From Trichoderma breve (lineage: Eukaryota > Ascomycota > Sordariomycetes > Hypocreales > Hypocreaceae), in NCBI RefSeq assembly GCF_028502605.1, contig NC_079232.1, forward strand, positions 3,658,001 through 3,722,000: a stretch of 64,000 nucleotides of DNA, read 5' to 3'. The notes beneath the pieces are model-generated. The model saw only the letters and a list, made by a program, of their open reading frames with translations, searched no databases and was not told the DNA's origin. The position numbers and the translations under genes were made by a program. Below, piece by piece: positions 49,501 through 58,743 of this stretch. The first letter of the stretch is position 1. Each line of letters opens with the position of its first letter.

Positions 49501-49875
49501 GAGGCAACTCTCAAGAAGCCTCTGCCTCTGGAGCTGGAGCGTGGCTTTGCCACCATCCCGCTCCGAGGCATTGACGTGCCTTTCCACTCTACCTTCTTGC
49601 GATCCGGTGTCAAGCCCTTCCGATCCTTCTTGCTCAAGAAGATCCACAAGACGACGATTGACCCGTCCAAGCTGGTGGGCAAGTACATCCCCAACGTGAC
49701 GGCCAAGCCCTTTGCCCTCACCAAGGAGTACTTTGAGGATGTGTACAAGTTGACCAACTCTCCCAAGATTGGAGCGGTCCTGGCCAACTGGGACAAGTAT
49801 GTCCAAGATGAGGAGTCGACTGGAAGCGAGAGTGGTGGTAGTGCCGATCACGAGGGCGCTGGACTGGCTGCTTAG
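43506..49875 (+). CDS. fas1: Fatty acid synthase beta subunit (FAS1)
   Basis: Two exons, 43506-48702 and 48767-49875; 2101 residues. Domains in order: acetyltransferase with the nucleophile Ser286 in TTGHSQGIV; the enoyl reductase TIM barrel ([47 protein letters not shown]); the dehydratase hot-dog domains with [11 protein letters not shown] (from Asp1588) and ITHGMYSSA; and the malonyl/palmitoyl transferase with Ser1839 in [15 protein letters not shown]. The single intron (64 nt) falls just after the start of this last domain ([14 protein letters not shown] precedes it). The beta subunit forms the two domes of the fungal FAS barrel. All catalytic residues checked are present. Confidence 0.98.
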
Positions 49876-50962
49876 ATGGTGGAAAATAAACGGTGTGACA
49901 TGAATGAGTGAGAGCCAGTGGCGTATATGGGGGGGAAAGGGTGGTACTACTATATGATTTTTTATTTTGATGGATGGGATGGGAGGCCAATAGATGCCTA
50001 AGATTTCTTTTTCTTTTTTATATTAGTGATGAATTTACCATGACAATAGATGTAATGAAAAAATATCTTCTTTTAGTTCTTCATGTTGTTGAAGTTTGAG
50101 TGCTGTGTAAGTGATATCAAGGAGCTGCTAGTACTGTCTTGCCGTGAGTTGCCTCGTATTTTGCACGAGCACATCTTGTGCGACAATCAAAGTCGTATGC
50201 ACTAGACTTGGCCATCCATGCAAGAGTGATTAAGCGATTGGTCCAATGGAAGATGCCATTGCCCAGTCCAGTCATATCGTATCTACAAGATAGAGAAACC
50301 GTTGGTCGAATGAAGTTGATACGCACATGCACATGAATGAAGCCTTATCAGCTGCATGCCGCTGACTCAGCATGCAAATGGCGGTGCAAACCGTTCCGCC
50401 CAGCGTCGGTCCACGGCGACCGCCGAGCTTAGCCGCATTTTCTGACAAGTTTGTCCCTTGCATTGGGGACTTGGGGGCATTGTTTGCTACTCTTTTAGCG
50501 CTTCCCCCAAATCCTAATCCCGGGCGCCCATGGGGGGAATCTTTGGGGGCTTGGGGAATCTATTTAAGAGCCCGGCGGAGAAGCTTCTCTGGGAGTTTGT
50601 GTCTTTGCTTTTGCTGGATTTTGCGGAATTGAAGGTTGATTAGCTGACGGTAAGTATTGCGTGTTATTGCTTGTACTTGATTGCAGTAACATACAATCGA
50701 AGTGCATCTGCGGCTGTGGGGCTTGCTGACGTCTTTTGGTCCCCTATTAGCGGTACAGTGTTGAAGGGAGGCTGATAAACTAGATTCATAGCTTCATCAT
50801 CACAAGGAGATAAGAGAACTAGAACGAGATTGAGGCCATCTTGAGGTATCAGAAAGAGAGGGAGTACGAGAGAAGAGCGGGGGAAGAGTGAGAGAGAGTG
50901 TGTCTCTGTGTAACAGAGAGTAACGAAAAACACACAACATCACATTCACATCTGAATCAAAC
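49876..50962. other. FAS1 3' flank and guanine deaminase promoter
   Basis: 1.09 kb without a supported gene. A TATA-like CTATTTAAGAG is at about 50557-50567. A GTAAGT at about 50650 could begin a leader intron. A purine-rich GAGAG leader runs from about 50855 to 50910 into the start codon. Confidence 0.5.
50773..50813. promoter_or_regulatory. Pair of HGATAR (AreA-type GATA) motifs before guanine deaminase
   Basis: TGATAA at 50773-50778 and AGATAA at 50808-50813 lie 150-190 bases before the guanine deaminase start codon, with a reverse-strand copy (TTATCA) at 50345-50350. HGATAR is the site of the nitrogen regulator AreA/Nit2, which controls purine catabolism in filamentous fungi. That these sites work here is inference. 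Confidence 0.35.
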
Positions 50963-52459
50963 ATGTCACCACAGAGAAAGCTGCTGCTGCTGGGCACCTT
51001 TGTCCACTCCAAGACGCAGCAGGACCTGGATTTCCTGCACAAGGCGGGAATCGCCGTCGACGTCCACGGCAAGATTGCGGCCATTGAGCGGGATGCGCAC
51101 GATTTGAGCGAGGTCAAGGCTCGGCTATTGGCCAAGCTCGGCTGGGACGAGGCAGAGGTAGACATGACGGAGGCGGCCGAGGGACAGTTTTTCTTTCCGG
51201 GCTTTGTCGGTGAGTTTGATTTTGAAGGATACCATCATGATCATTGCCATTGCTGCTGGTGGACGTTCATGCTGACAAGAGTCACCACAGACACACACAT
51301 CCACGCTTCTCAGTATGCCAATGCCGGCATCTTTGGCAAGTCAAGTCTCCTGGAATGGCTCGAGACATACACTTTCCCCCTCGAAGCCAGCCTCAAGGAT
51401 CTCTCTAAAGCGCGCCGCGTGTATGCCAGATGCATCCGCCGCACGCTCTCCCACGGAACCACAACGGCAACCTATTTCGCCACCCGCGATGTCGCCGCGA
51501 CGAACCTCCTCGCGGACTTATGTCTGTCCATGGGCCAGCGAGCGTTTGTCGGCCGCGTATGCATGGACAGGCCTGACATGAATCCCGCTTACTACCGCGA
51601 TGCCTCTGCGAGCGACAGCGTGGAGGCGACGCAGCAAGTGATTGACCACATACGCCGCATCGACCCGGGCTTCGACGTCGTCTCGCCCATTCTGACGCCT
51701 CGCTTCGCCCCTTCGTGCTCGGCCGAGGCCATGAAGGGCCTGGCAGAGCTACATCGCCAGACGGGCCTCCCCATCCAGACTCACGTCTCGGAGAACCCCG
51801 GCGAGATCCAGCTCGTGGCGCAGCTGTTCCCAGAGAGCAATTCATACACCGACCTCTACGACAAGTGTGGCCTGCTCACGCCGCGGACGGTGCTGGCCCA
51901 TGCGGTGCACATCTCTGAGGAAGAGGCAGACCTCATTGCGCAAAAGAAGTCCAAGGTCTCTCACTGCCCATGCAGTAACACGTGCTTGACCAGTGGACCT
52001 GCGAGGGTGCGGTGGATGTGGGATAAGGGCATCGATGTTGGGCTAGGGACGGACGTCAGCGGCGGATACAGCCCTTCGATCCTAGAAGCCGCCAGACAAG
52101 CCGCAATGGTGAGCCGGCACGTAGCCATGGCCATTGAGGAAGAGAAAGAAAGGGAGAGAGCCAAGTTGACGGTCGAAGAGGTGCTGTATCTCGCCACGAG
52201 GGGAGGAGCTCGATGTGTAGGGCTGGAAGACAAGATTGGGCGTTTCGAAGTAGGCATGGAGTGGGACGCGCAGCTGGTGACTTTAAACGAAGTCAATGAC
52301 GATGGGGAGGTGCACGATGAAGATGACGACCATGGCTTCGTTGACATGTTTGGGTGGGAGACTTGGGGTGATAGAGTGGCCAAGTGGGTGTACAATGGAG
52401 ACGACCGGAACACGAAGCGGGTTTGGGTCAAGGGCAGGCTGGTGCATAGACGGAAATGA
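50963..52459 (+). CDS. Guanine deaminase
   Basis: Two exons, 50963-51209 and 51291-52459; 471 residues. The amidohydrolase start is FFFPGFVDTHIHASQ, with zinc ligands H85 and H87 created by the splice (V|DTHIH). GIFGKSSLLEWLETYTFPLE is the hallmark of guanine deaminase. Then come HGTTTATYFATRD, QTHVSENPGEI (zinc His), LAHAVHISEEE, HCPCSNTCLTSGP and GLGTDVSGGYSPSIL (catalytic Asp). The enzyme converts guanine to xanthine in the cytosol, feeding purine salvage and breakdown to ammonium. The 81-nt intron is a multiple of three and has no stop codon, so an unspliced message stays open and would insert 27 residues before the metal-binding motif. Near the C-terminus an acidic loop (DDGEVHDEDDDH) is inserted. 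Confidence 0.96.
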   Translation: MSPQRKLLLLGTFVHSKTQQDLDFLHKAGIAVDVHGKIAAIERDAHDLSEVKARLLAKLGWDEAEVDMTEAAEGQFFFPGFVGEFDFEGYHHDHCHCCWWTFMLTRVTTDTHIHASQYANAGIFGKSSLLEWLETYTFPLEASLKDLSKARRVYARCIRRTLSHGTTTATYFATRDVAATNLLADLCLSMGQRAFVGRVCMDRPDMNPAYYRDASASDSVEATQQVIDHIRRIDPGFDVVSPILTPRFAPSCSAEAMKGLAELHRQTGLPIQTHVSENPGEIQLVAQLFPESNSYTDLYDKCGLLTPRTVLAHAVHISEEEADLIAQKKSKVSHCPCSNTCLTSGPARVRWMWDKGIDVGLGTDVSGGYSPSILEAARQAAMVSRHVAMAIEEEKERERAKLTVEEVLYLATRGGARCVGLEDKIGRFEVGMEWDAQLVTLNEVNDDGEVHDEDDDHGFVDMFGWETWGDRVAKWVYNGDDRNTKRVWVKGRLVHRRK

Positions 52460-52974
52460 CGAGCATGACGATCAAATCTTATCAAGAGCGAAAACACAAC
52501 AATATCATGACGAAGAAATGAAATGAAGAGCGGCTATAGGGCGAAAGATAAGGTATATAGATTCAGGAGGAGGGAACTGTTAGATTTTTGGTTTAGAGAA
52601 CATTGGATTTCCATTTTCATATATCTAGAGCTTAGAGCAGAATGAAGAAAGCCCATCAACGTTTGATCAGAATGTCAAAAACACCCCTTTTTGCCTCTTT
52701 CTCCTTCGATCATGTTTAACAATCCCAGCCCCAGCCCTTTCATATAGCCCACCGGATTCAACAACAAGCTCTCGCTCCTCCAAAGCCAAAGCAATCTCGA
52801 AAAAAAAAAAGTCTTTCTCCAACACGTGGTTTCAACCTCCGTCATCCTCCATTCGATTCCAACGCCTCTCCCATCCTTCTCTCACCGTCCATAACAAAGA
52901 AATCACTCCATATCCTCGTAATCCTCAAACTCCATGTCGAACAGCCCAAACCCAACACCTTGATCCCCATACCC
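52460..52974. other. Convergent 3' flanks
   Basis: 515 bases between the stops of guanine deaminase and the bZIP gene. Mixed to C/T-rich, with an A-tract at about 52800-52810. No gene is seen. Confidence 0.55.
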
Positions 52975-53913
52975 CTATTCTGAAGACTCTCGATGTTGCT
53001 CTTCCCCTTCCTCCCCCTCATCTTCCTTCCTCGCCTCCGCCCTCCGCTTATTCCTATCCGCCCTCTTCTTCGCCTCCTCCCTCTTCTTCGCATCCGCAAC
53101 CTCCCCCTCAACAACCTTCACCCGTCCATCAATCTCCTTAACAAGCCTCGTCTTGACTCCCGCAGGCACAATGTTCCAGTCCGCCGTGCTTCCCCCCAAC
53201 GCAAGCACCTTCATCCTAAACCAAGCACACTCCGCCGTCTTCTCATTAAGCAGCACCCTCGTATTATTCAACGCCTCAAGACGAGCCTGTCGAGACTTCT
53301 TCGCCGCCTGGTTGTTCCGCTGGCGATCAATCTTTTGGTGCTCAGCGGCAATCTCATTATTACGCATTTCAATCTGCAGACGCTCCGGGTCGCTGATACC
53401 ATCGGGGAACTTTAGAAAATCCGCTATGAACGGCTTCGGAGGTAAATCTTGGACTTGAGATGGCGGGAGAATCGGCGGATTGCGTTCCTGAAAGGTGATT
53501 TCGTGCTGAAGAGCGTCTTTGCGGCGGGTGTGTTCTGCAGAGGCGAGGCCTTGGGGGATGGAGAGGAGCATTTCGTCGAGAGAGCAGCTTCCCATGCGGA
53601 GTGATGGCGATGTTCGTGAACGGATTGTCTGTGTTCGAGATGGTGTTTGAGATGCCATGCTTACAACCGACGTTGGAGCTGGACCTGGTGCTTGGAGAGA
53701 CATTTGTGGGAGATTGTGATATGTCGCCGCTATATCAAACGCTGTAGAAGCTTGAACGTTTATACCCGACTGCGAAGAAGGCGAAGAAGCCTCACCACTG
53801 GCAGAGTTGAAACTTGCAGTCAGAGGGCTGGAAGCGGCACCGCGACGTCGCTTCGCCTGCCCCTGAATCGGAGACGAAGGCAAACGAAGCGAGCGTTTGC
53901 CGGCAGATGACAT
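52975..53913 (-). CDS. bZIP transcription factor
   Basis: A single exon of 312 residues. The N-terminal half is Ser/Pro/Thr/Gln-rich with an early basic patch (KRRR at 21-24) and is probably regulatory. The segment 155-190 (LPPKPFIADFLKFPDGISDPERLQ in part) precedes the basic region at 195-213, RQRNNQAAKKSRQARLEAL, with the conserved Asn and the Ala-Ala-x-x-Ser-Arg core of bZIP DNA contacts. The zipper is short (about 213-240) and is followed by an unusual second helix, then a highly charged Lys/Arg/Glu tail (KKREEAKKRADRNKRRAE). I cannot assign it to a named fungal bZIP. It lies upstream of nothing but its own long leader and is on the same strand as xyr1. Confidence 0.85.
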   Translation of the reverse strand: MSSAGKRSLRLPSSPIQGQAKRRRGAASSPLTASFNSASGEASSPSSQSGINVQASTAFDIAATYHNLPQMSLQAPGPAPTSVVSMASQTPSRTQTIRSRTSPSLRMGSCSLDEMLLSIPQGLASAEHTRRKDALQHEITFQERNPPILPPSQVQDLPPKPFIADFLKFPDGISDPERLQIEMRNNEIAAEHQKIDRQRNNQAAKKSRQARLEALNNTRVLLNEKTAECAWFRMKVLALGGSTADWNIVPAGVKTRLVKEIDGRVKVVEGEVADAKKREEAKKRADRNKRRAEARKEDEGEEGEEQHRESSE

Positions 53914-55803
53914 TTGAAGTGGTTTTCATATGGTATTGCGTATGTTCTTTGTGTGCGTGCCTCAGTCTTCCTTCAATACAGGAAAACAAGCAAACAACCC
54001 GGTTGCTCCCCAAACCGTGGGATGAGAAACAACAACAATGAAGATATATCAAGAGAAGAGTGTAGAATCCTAGCAGAATCCTATTAACAAACAAAGAAGA
54101 AGAAGAGCAAAACGAGATTAGCACAAAGCCACAACAAAATCTCGAAAAGAAAAGCCAGTCAAAAAATAAAGAAAGAAGCTGTATGTGTAGGTAGTCAGAG
54201 GGAAAAGAAGAAGAAGACGCGTCTCAATCTTTTCTCGTGCCGACTATGTTCTTATTTACCCGTCTTCCAAACGCAGAGAGGAGAGTGGAAGAAGCTCCAA
54301 GTCTTGTCTGAGCTTTGTGTAGAGGGCATGGTTCTCGGCTTTATAGACGGAGACTTTTCTCTCTTTCTGGCTGTGTTTGTGTCTGGCACTGCGCGCGAGA
54401 TAGAGGAAAATTGAAAAGGCTTTTTGTATTTATCGTTCAGGGAAACGAGATTTCGGTAATGTGAGGCGGTCAAACAAGCAGCTTACAATGTCGTCGCTAG
54501 AAAAAACGGCGATGATTGCAAAAGATAGAAATCGTAGTCGGAAAAGAGTGAATGAAGCATGCACAAACTTTGGGAGAGGAGGAAGAAAAAAGGGGAAGAG
54601 AAGAGAGAGGGAGTGGGGGGTTTTTTACCTGTTGGGGGGGCTTTTTGGAAGAGAGAAACGAACCTCTTCTTTTTTTTAGGGGGTTCACGTTTACTTCACT
54701 TCCGCTTCATATCTACCAAATATCTTCGTCTTTCAACATATATACAACAACATTAGAACGAAGGAGGAGATTGATTATAAAAAGAAACTTGAGCAAAGAA
54801 AGTAATACAGCCATCTATCCTAAACTTCGAGCATGCTACCAAAAACAAAAGAGAACAATAGAAACAATAAAACCCCATCCGTTACCAGCAGGGTGAATCA
54901 ATGCCACTCCTCGTCTATTCTCCAACCAAAAAAAAAAAATCGCATTGCTCTCGGTTGAAACTACGGCATGTACCACCAACAAACGCATTTTCCTCTTGTT
55001 TTCCTTCTTTGCTAAGCTCTTTGCTTCGACAAATAGGCGTATCAAACTACCCTATTGTTGCTGTGAATCTAACCGCCCCCTTTCTCATCTGACTACCGCT
55101 TCTGCTGCCTAGCTGCTTCATATTGTGTTTGAACATGGGGCCACAACTGCAGTGAATAAGTCACAGTCCATTTGCTGCCAGCTATCTCCATAATCTACAT
55201 CGCCTCAGCAAAATTACTTCAAGCTGTACAAGCAATCACTTCGACACTCCCATTTCACTACTTCGTCATCATGCAAAAAGAGGAACTGCACAGTCACTTC
55301 TAATTCTCGAGCCAAAAGCTTGTCATCGCCTAGACATACAATTTGAATTCGTGCGCTCAGCAAATAGCCCACCATCACCAAGATGGGGGAAGTAACCAAA
55401 ATAACCTATACCAATATACAGATAACATGTTCTTGACCAATACACAGATAAAAATGTCATCCTAGAACCAATGTCTGCAATACACACCATCACAGGGATA
55501 TCTTTTCCATCATAACCATAATGTCGCTCATAATTCTTTGCCAGCCTAACCAGGCGCCTCAATCCGCCCAGACTATCCGTCACAGTATCCAAGAAATGAA
55601 AATATCCTCCCAACACCATAGAACCAATTAACCTTAACAGATATTTGCTAACAAATCGAAACGAATATTCATCTGTGCCACAATGTTGAAATGTTGAAAC
55701 AGAGGCGACCATGACTGGGTCGCCCTCTTTGTTACTTGTTTTTTTCCCCCTCGTTGGTATTGCTCATCTCGTCCGGTTCTTTCGGTACTATTGAGTCACG
55801 CCT
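53914..55803. other. bZIP promoter/leader and xyr1 3' flank
   Basis: 1.9 kb. The first ~800 bases upstream of the bZIP start are rich in GAAGAAG on the plus strand, meaning C/T-rich on the coding strand, as expected for a long leader. Runs of G and T occur at about 54620-54680. A 129-codon minus-strand frame at 55323-55712 has no recognisable features and lies in the xyr1 3' flank. No gene is called. Confidence 0.5.
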
Positions 55804-58743
55804 TCAAAGGGCGAGGCCGGTTCCGTTACCCGTCCATCGGTACAACGCAAGGAGTTCGCGTCGTCGTTGCTGCTGCTCAGCTAGATCCTCTGGCACACGA
55901 CCCCGAATCAGTGCAAGCGCGCTTCGCATGACCTTGCTAAAGTTTCGCTGATATAACTGTTAGTCCTTGATTCACACAAAATTGTTCCTTTGAGGATGGT
56001 AAGACTTACTTGATACTCTGTGCTCAGAGTCACCACACAAGCTTCGTGTGCTCGCACAATGGTCTCACATGCCTTGATGACACTTGGAGACGCTTCAGCT
56101 TGCAGCTTGTCGGCGATCAAGAGGAGGAGGAAAGATCCCTGGAGGAGGTAGACGCCGTAAAAGAATGGCATAAACTCCAAGCCGGGGTCGAATTCAAGAA
56201 TCTGGTTGATGGCTTCGGCAGCCGATACCGCGTGGCTCGTTGCCGTCACGAACCCTTCTGATGAAATCCACAGGTCGTCGTCATCCAGAAGATTGATGGG
56301 GTCCCATTTATCTGCGAGCAGAATGTGGAGGACATGCATCACATGGGTGCTGTAGGCTACCACGATGCTGGCCTGGATCTCACTCTCCGTCATACGACTG
56401 GACGCATTGGTCCGCACCGAGAGCGGAGACTGCATGTCCGGCACGGCTCCGTTGTCGTGAATCTCATGCTGCTCCTTGTCCTTTGGGGCCATTGGAAGAT
56501 GCTTTCCAGTGAACCGCTTTAGACTCTCTTCATACATGTCCAGGTGTCGGGAAATCTCAGCAACTTGCTCGTCCCAATCCCGCGCAGAGCGGAACCCGAC
56601 GCCAAATCGCGGGTGGCTCTTTGCGTGATGAACGTCGACAATCTCGCCCAGGATGGTCATCAGAGACAAGAAATAGCCAAAGATGCTGCGGCCACGACAC
56701 TCGTAATGAGCCCCACGAGCAACACGCGGGCTGTCGCCAAACTCATCTGTCATGGAGCTATCGATATTGCCTCCATCGTGGCTGCGGAATTTGCCCGCTT
56801 GCCACTTGATGTCGTCCATGGGGTGGAAGAGGTCGCTGCACTCGCTATCAAGGAGAAACAGGGGGCGGTTATAGCAAAGAGCCAGGTGCCTATCGACAAT
56901 GTAAACTAGCCACCAAGCTCGCCGCCGCTCCTCCCGCTCCTCTTCTGTCACAAAGCGTGTGTTGTTTCTGTTCAAGTCGTGCTCATCCACTTCTTCGTTG
57001 ATAGCATCAGCGTCTTCCTGGTTGGCAGGAGGGTTGCCCTGCGGTAGCTCACGGCCAAGCTTAAGCTCCCTGGCGAGAGACCACGCGGCACCCCACCATC
57101 GTAGGCTGGCGCCCTTATACTCGCTGGCGGAGATGACTGTGGCAAGATGCACATAGGTAATGACATCGTCGAGGCTTCCTATGGCTCCAAAGGCACCTGT
57201 TTCACCGGCCAGGGAATCCAGGTTCAGCGAGCCTGGCATAGCAACGCCAAGAACTCCCAAGGCAGCCGCGCCAACTACCGGGCTGGTCTTGGGGGAAGGG
57301 CTGTTTGTGCCGGTGTGGATCAAGGGCTGAAGAAGTCCCACAGTCAGCTCGAGCAGCTTCTGGCAGACCTTGCTCCTTGCGGAGGGGAGGCTCGTCAGGA
57401 AAGACGCCTCGCTGGTCTGCGCTGCTACCCACAGCATGCTCGCAAGCAGCGCGGGCTGGCACCTCCTCGGGTTTGTGGGATGTAAAAAGGAGCGCTTTCG
57501 GAACACGAAACCCAAAACGTATGGAGACATTGGGTGCATTTGTGCCGATGAAGATGAGGAAAAGTACAGGTCAATCAGATCGCAGGCCAGCGAAAGGGGG
57601 AGGATGTTTCCCAAGTGAGGTAGTAGGGGCTCAAGGACGGGGTATCGCAGATCACTCTGCTTGAAGATGGGCTGGGAAAGCTGAAGCTGGAACTGGCCAG
57701 AAGGCGAGGCTAGCGAGACTCCCCACGAGGGTGAGCTCCCATTTGCCATGGGGTACTCTTGGATGTGGCCGGCGCTGAGTCGAAAGTTGCCGTCGCTGCT
57801 ATAAGTCGCCGGACTCGGGGCTTGTGTAGCGTAGTTGATGCCCGAATACCCGGGCATGGTGGTTTGCGTCTGGCCATACGAAGGGGCTACCATTACATGC
57901 CCATTCATGCCGGGGCTATCATAGTTGTGGTGAACTTCGCCATATGGACCCAAGCCCATTGCGGACGATGGCTCCAACTGACCTCTGCTCAGGGCAGGGT
58001 CAACTCCGACGTGGCCATGGTGATCTTCAAGACCATCCATTGACCCAATCGCAGGATGTTGGGACAGCCCATTGTCGCTGAAGGAGCTGACAGAGCCCTC
58101 TATGTGACCATGAGGCTGGTCATGGGCTGCTTGGGGAAGTTCAGTACTGCCACGTGAAGACTCACTCTGCTGGCGTAAAAGTTTGCGATCTTCTTGGCTA
58201 TCCTGGGCCTGGCCAGGATGCTGTGCCGCCGCGGCAGCTGCCTGCTGAGCAGCAATATCCTTGCGCGAAGCCTTCCCTCGCTTCTTTCTCTCTCGGACAT
58301 ACTCGCAACCGAGGCCGAATTCTAACAAACGGTTAGTACATTTCTATGAAATCTGCTTTGCTTATTGGGAAGGCAGGTATCCTACCTATACAATGGGCAC
58401 AAGGATGTAAGCCATCGCATTTTGTACGTAGCTGGTTGCACTGGTCACAGGCGCGGCTGATTCTCCTCCTGATTGGCCCAGTAGTCCCTGTGGAATTCTT
58501 TCTGGCAACAACAAGAGAACCCTGGCGTTGCTTTGGCTGTGCCGGGTTGGCCCTGATCATACGCGAGTTTGAAAGCTCTGCGTGTTGAGAAAGGTGTTGC
58601 ATAGGATAGGGGTGACCGTTGTTGTTAAACGTGTTTACGTTTATTGAGTGGAGATGGGATTGAGATCCATGGTAGTTCGGGTCAAAAGACGCCGAGGAGA
58701 TGTCGGGATACGCAGAATAGCGACGGAGAGGATTGGACAACAT
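55804..58743 (-). CDS. xyr1: Xyr1/XlnR, Zn2Cys6 activator of xylanase and cellulase genes
   Basis: Three exons, 58743-58386, 58321-56010 and 55947-55804; 937 residues. It begins [20 protein letters not shown] as in Trichoderma Xyr1. The Zn2Cys6 cluster is C99, C102, C109, C115, C118 and C125 ([18 protein letters not shown]), split by the first intron as in orthologues. The disordered 130-330 region is followed by the fungal_trans middle homology domain ([20 protein letters not shown] onward; [20 protein letters not shown]) and the C-terminal activation region ([18 protein letters not shown]). It ends [11 protein letters not shown]. Xyr1 is essential for induction of cellulase, xylanase and D-xylose genes and is itself repressed by Cre1. 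All expected parts are intact. Confidence 0.98.

Noticed and set aside
53792..54124. Overlapping upstream frame before the bZIP start
   Set aside because: It looks like an inhibitory uORF, but its first codon is GTG and it has no ATG that would make a real uORF there.
55323..55712. 129-codon minus-strand frame after xyr1
   Set aside because: Lies in the xyr1 3' flank, has an AT-rich codon pattern unlike the genes around it and no recognisable features.
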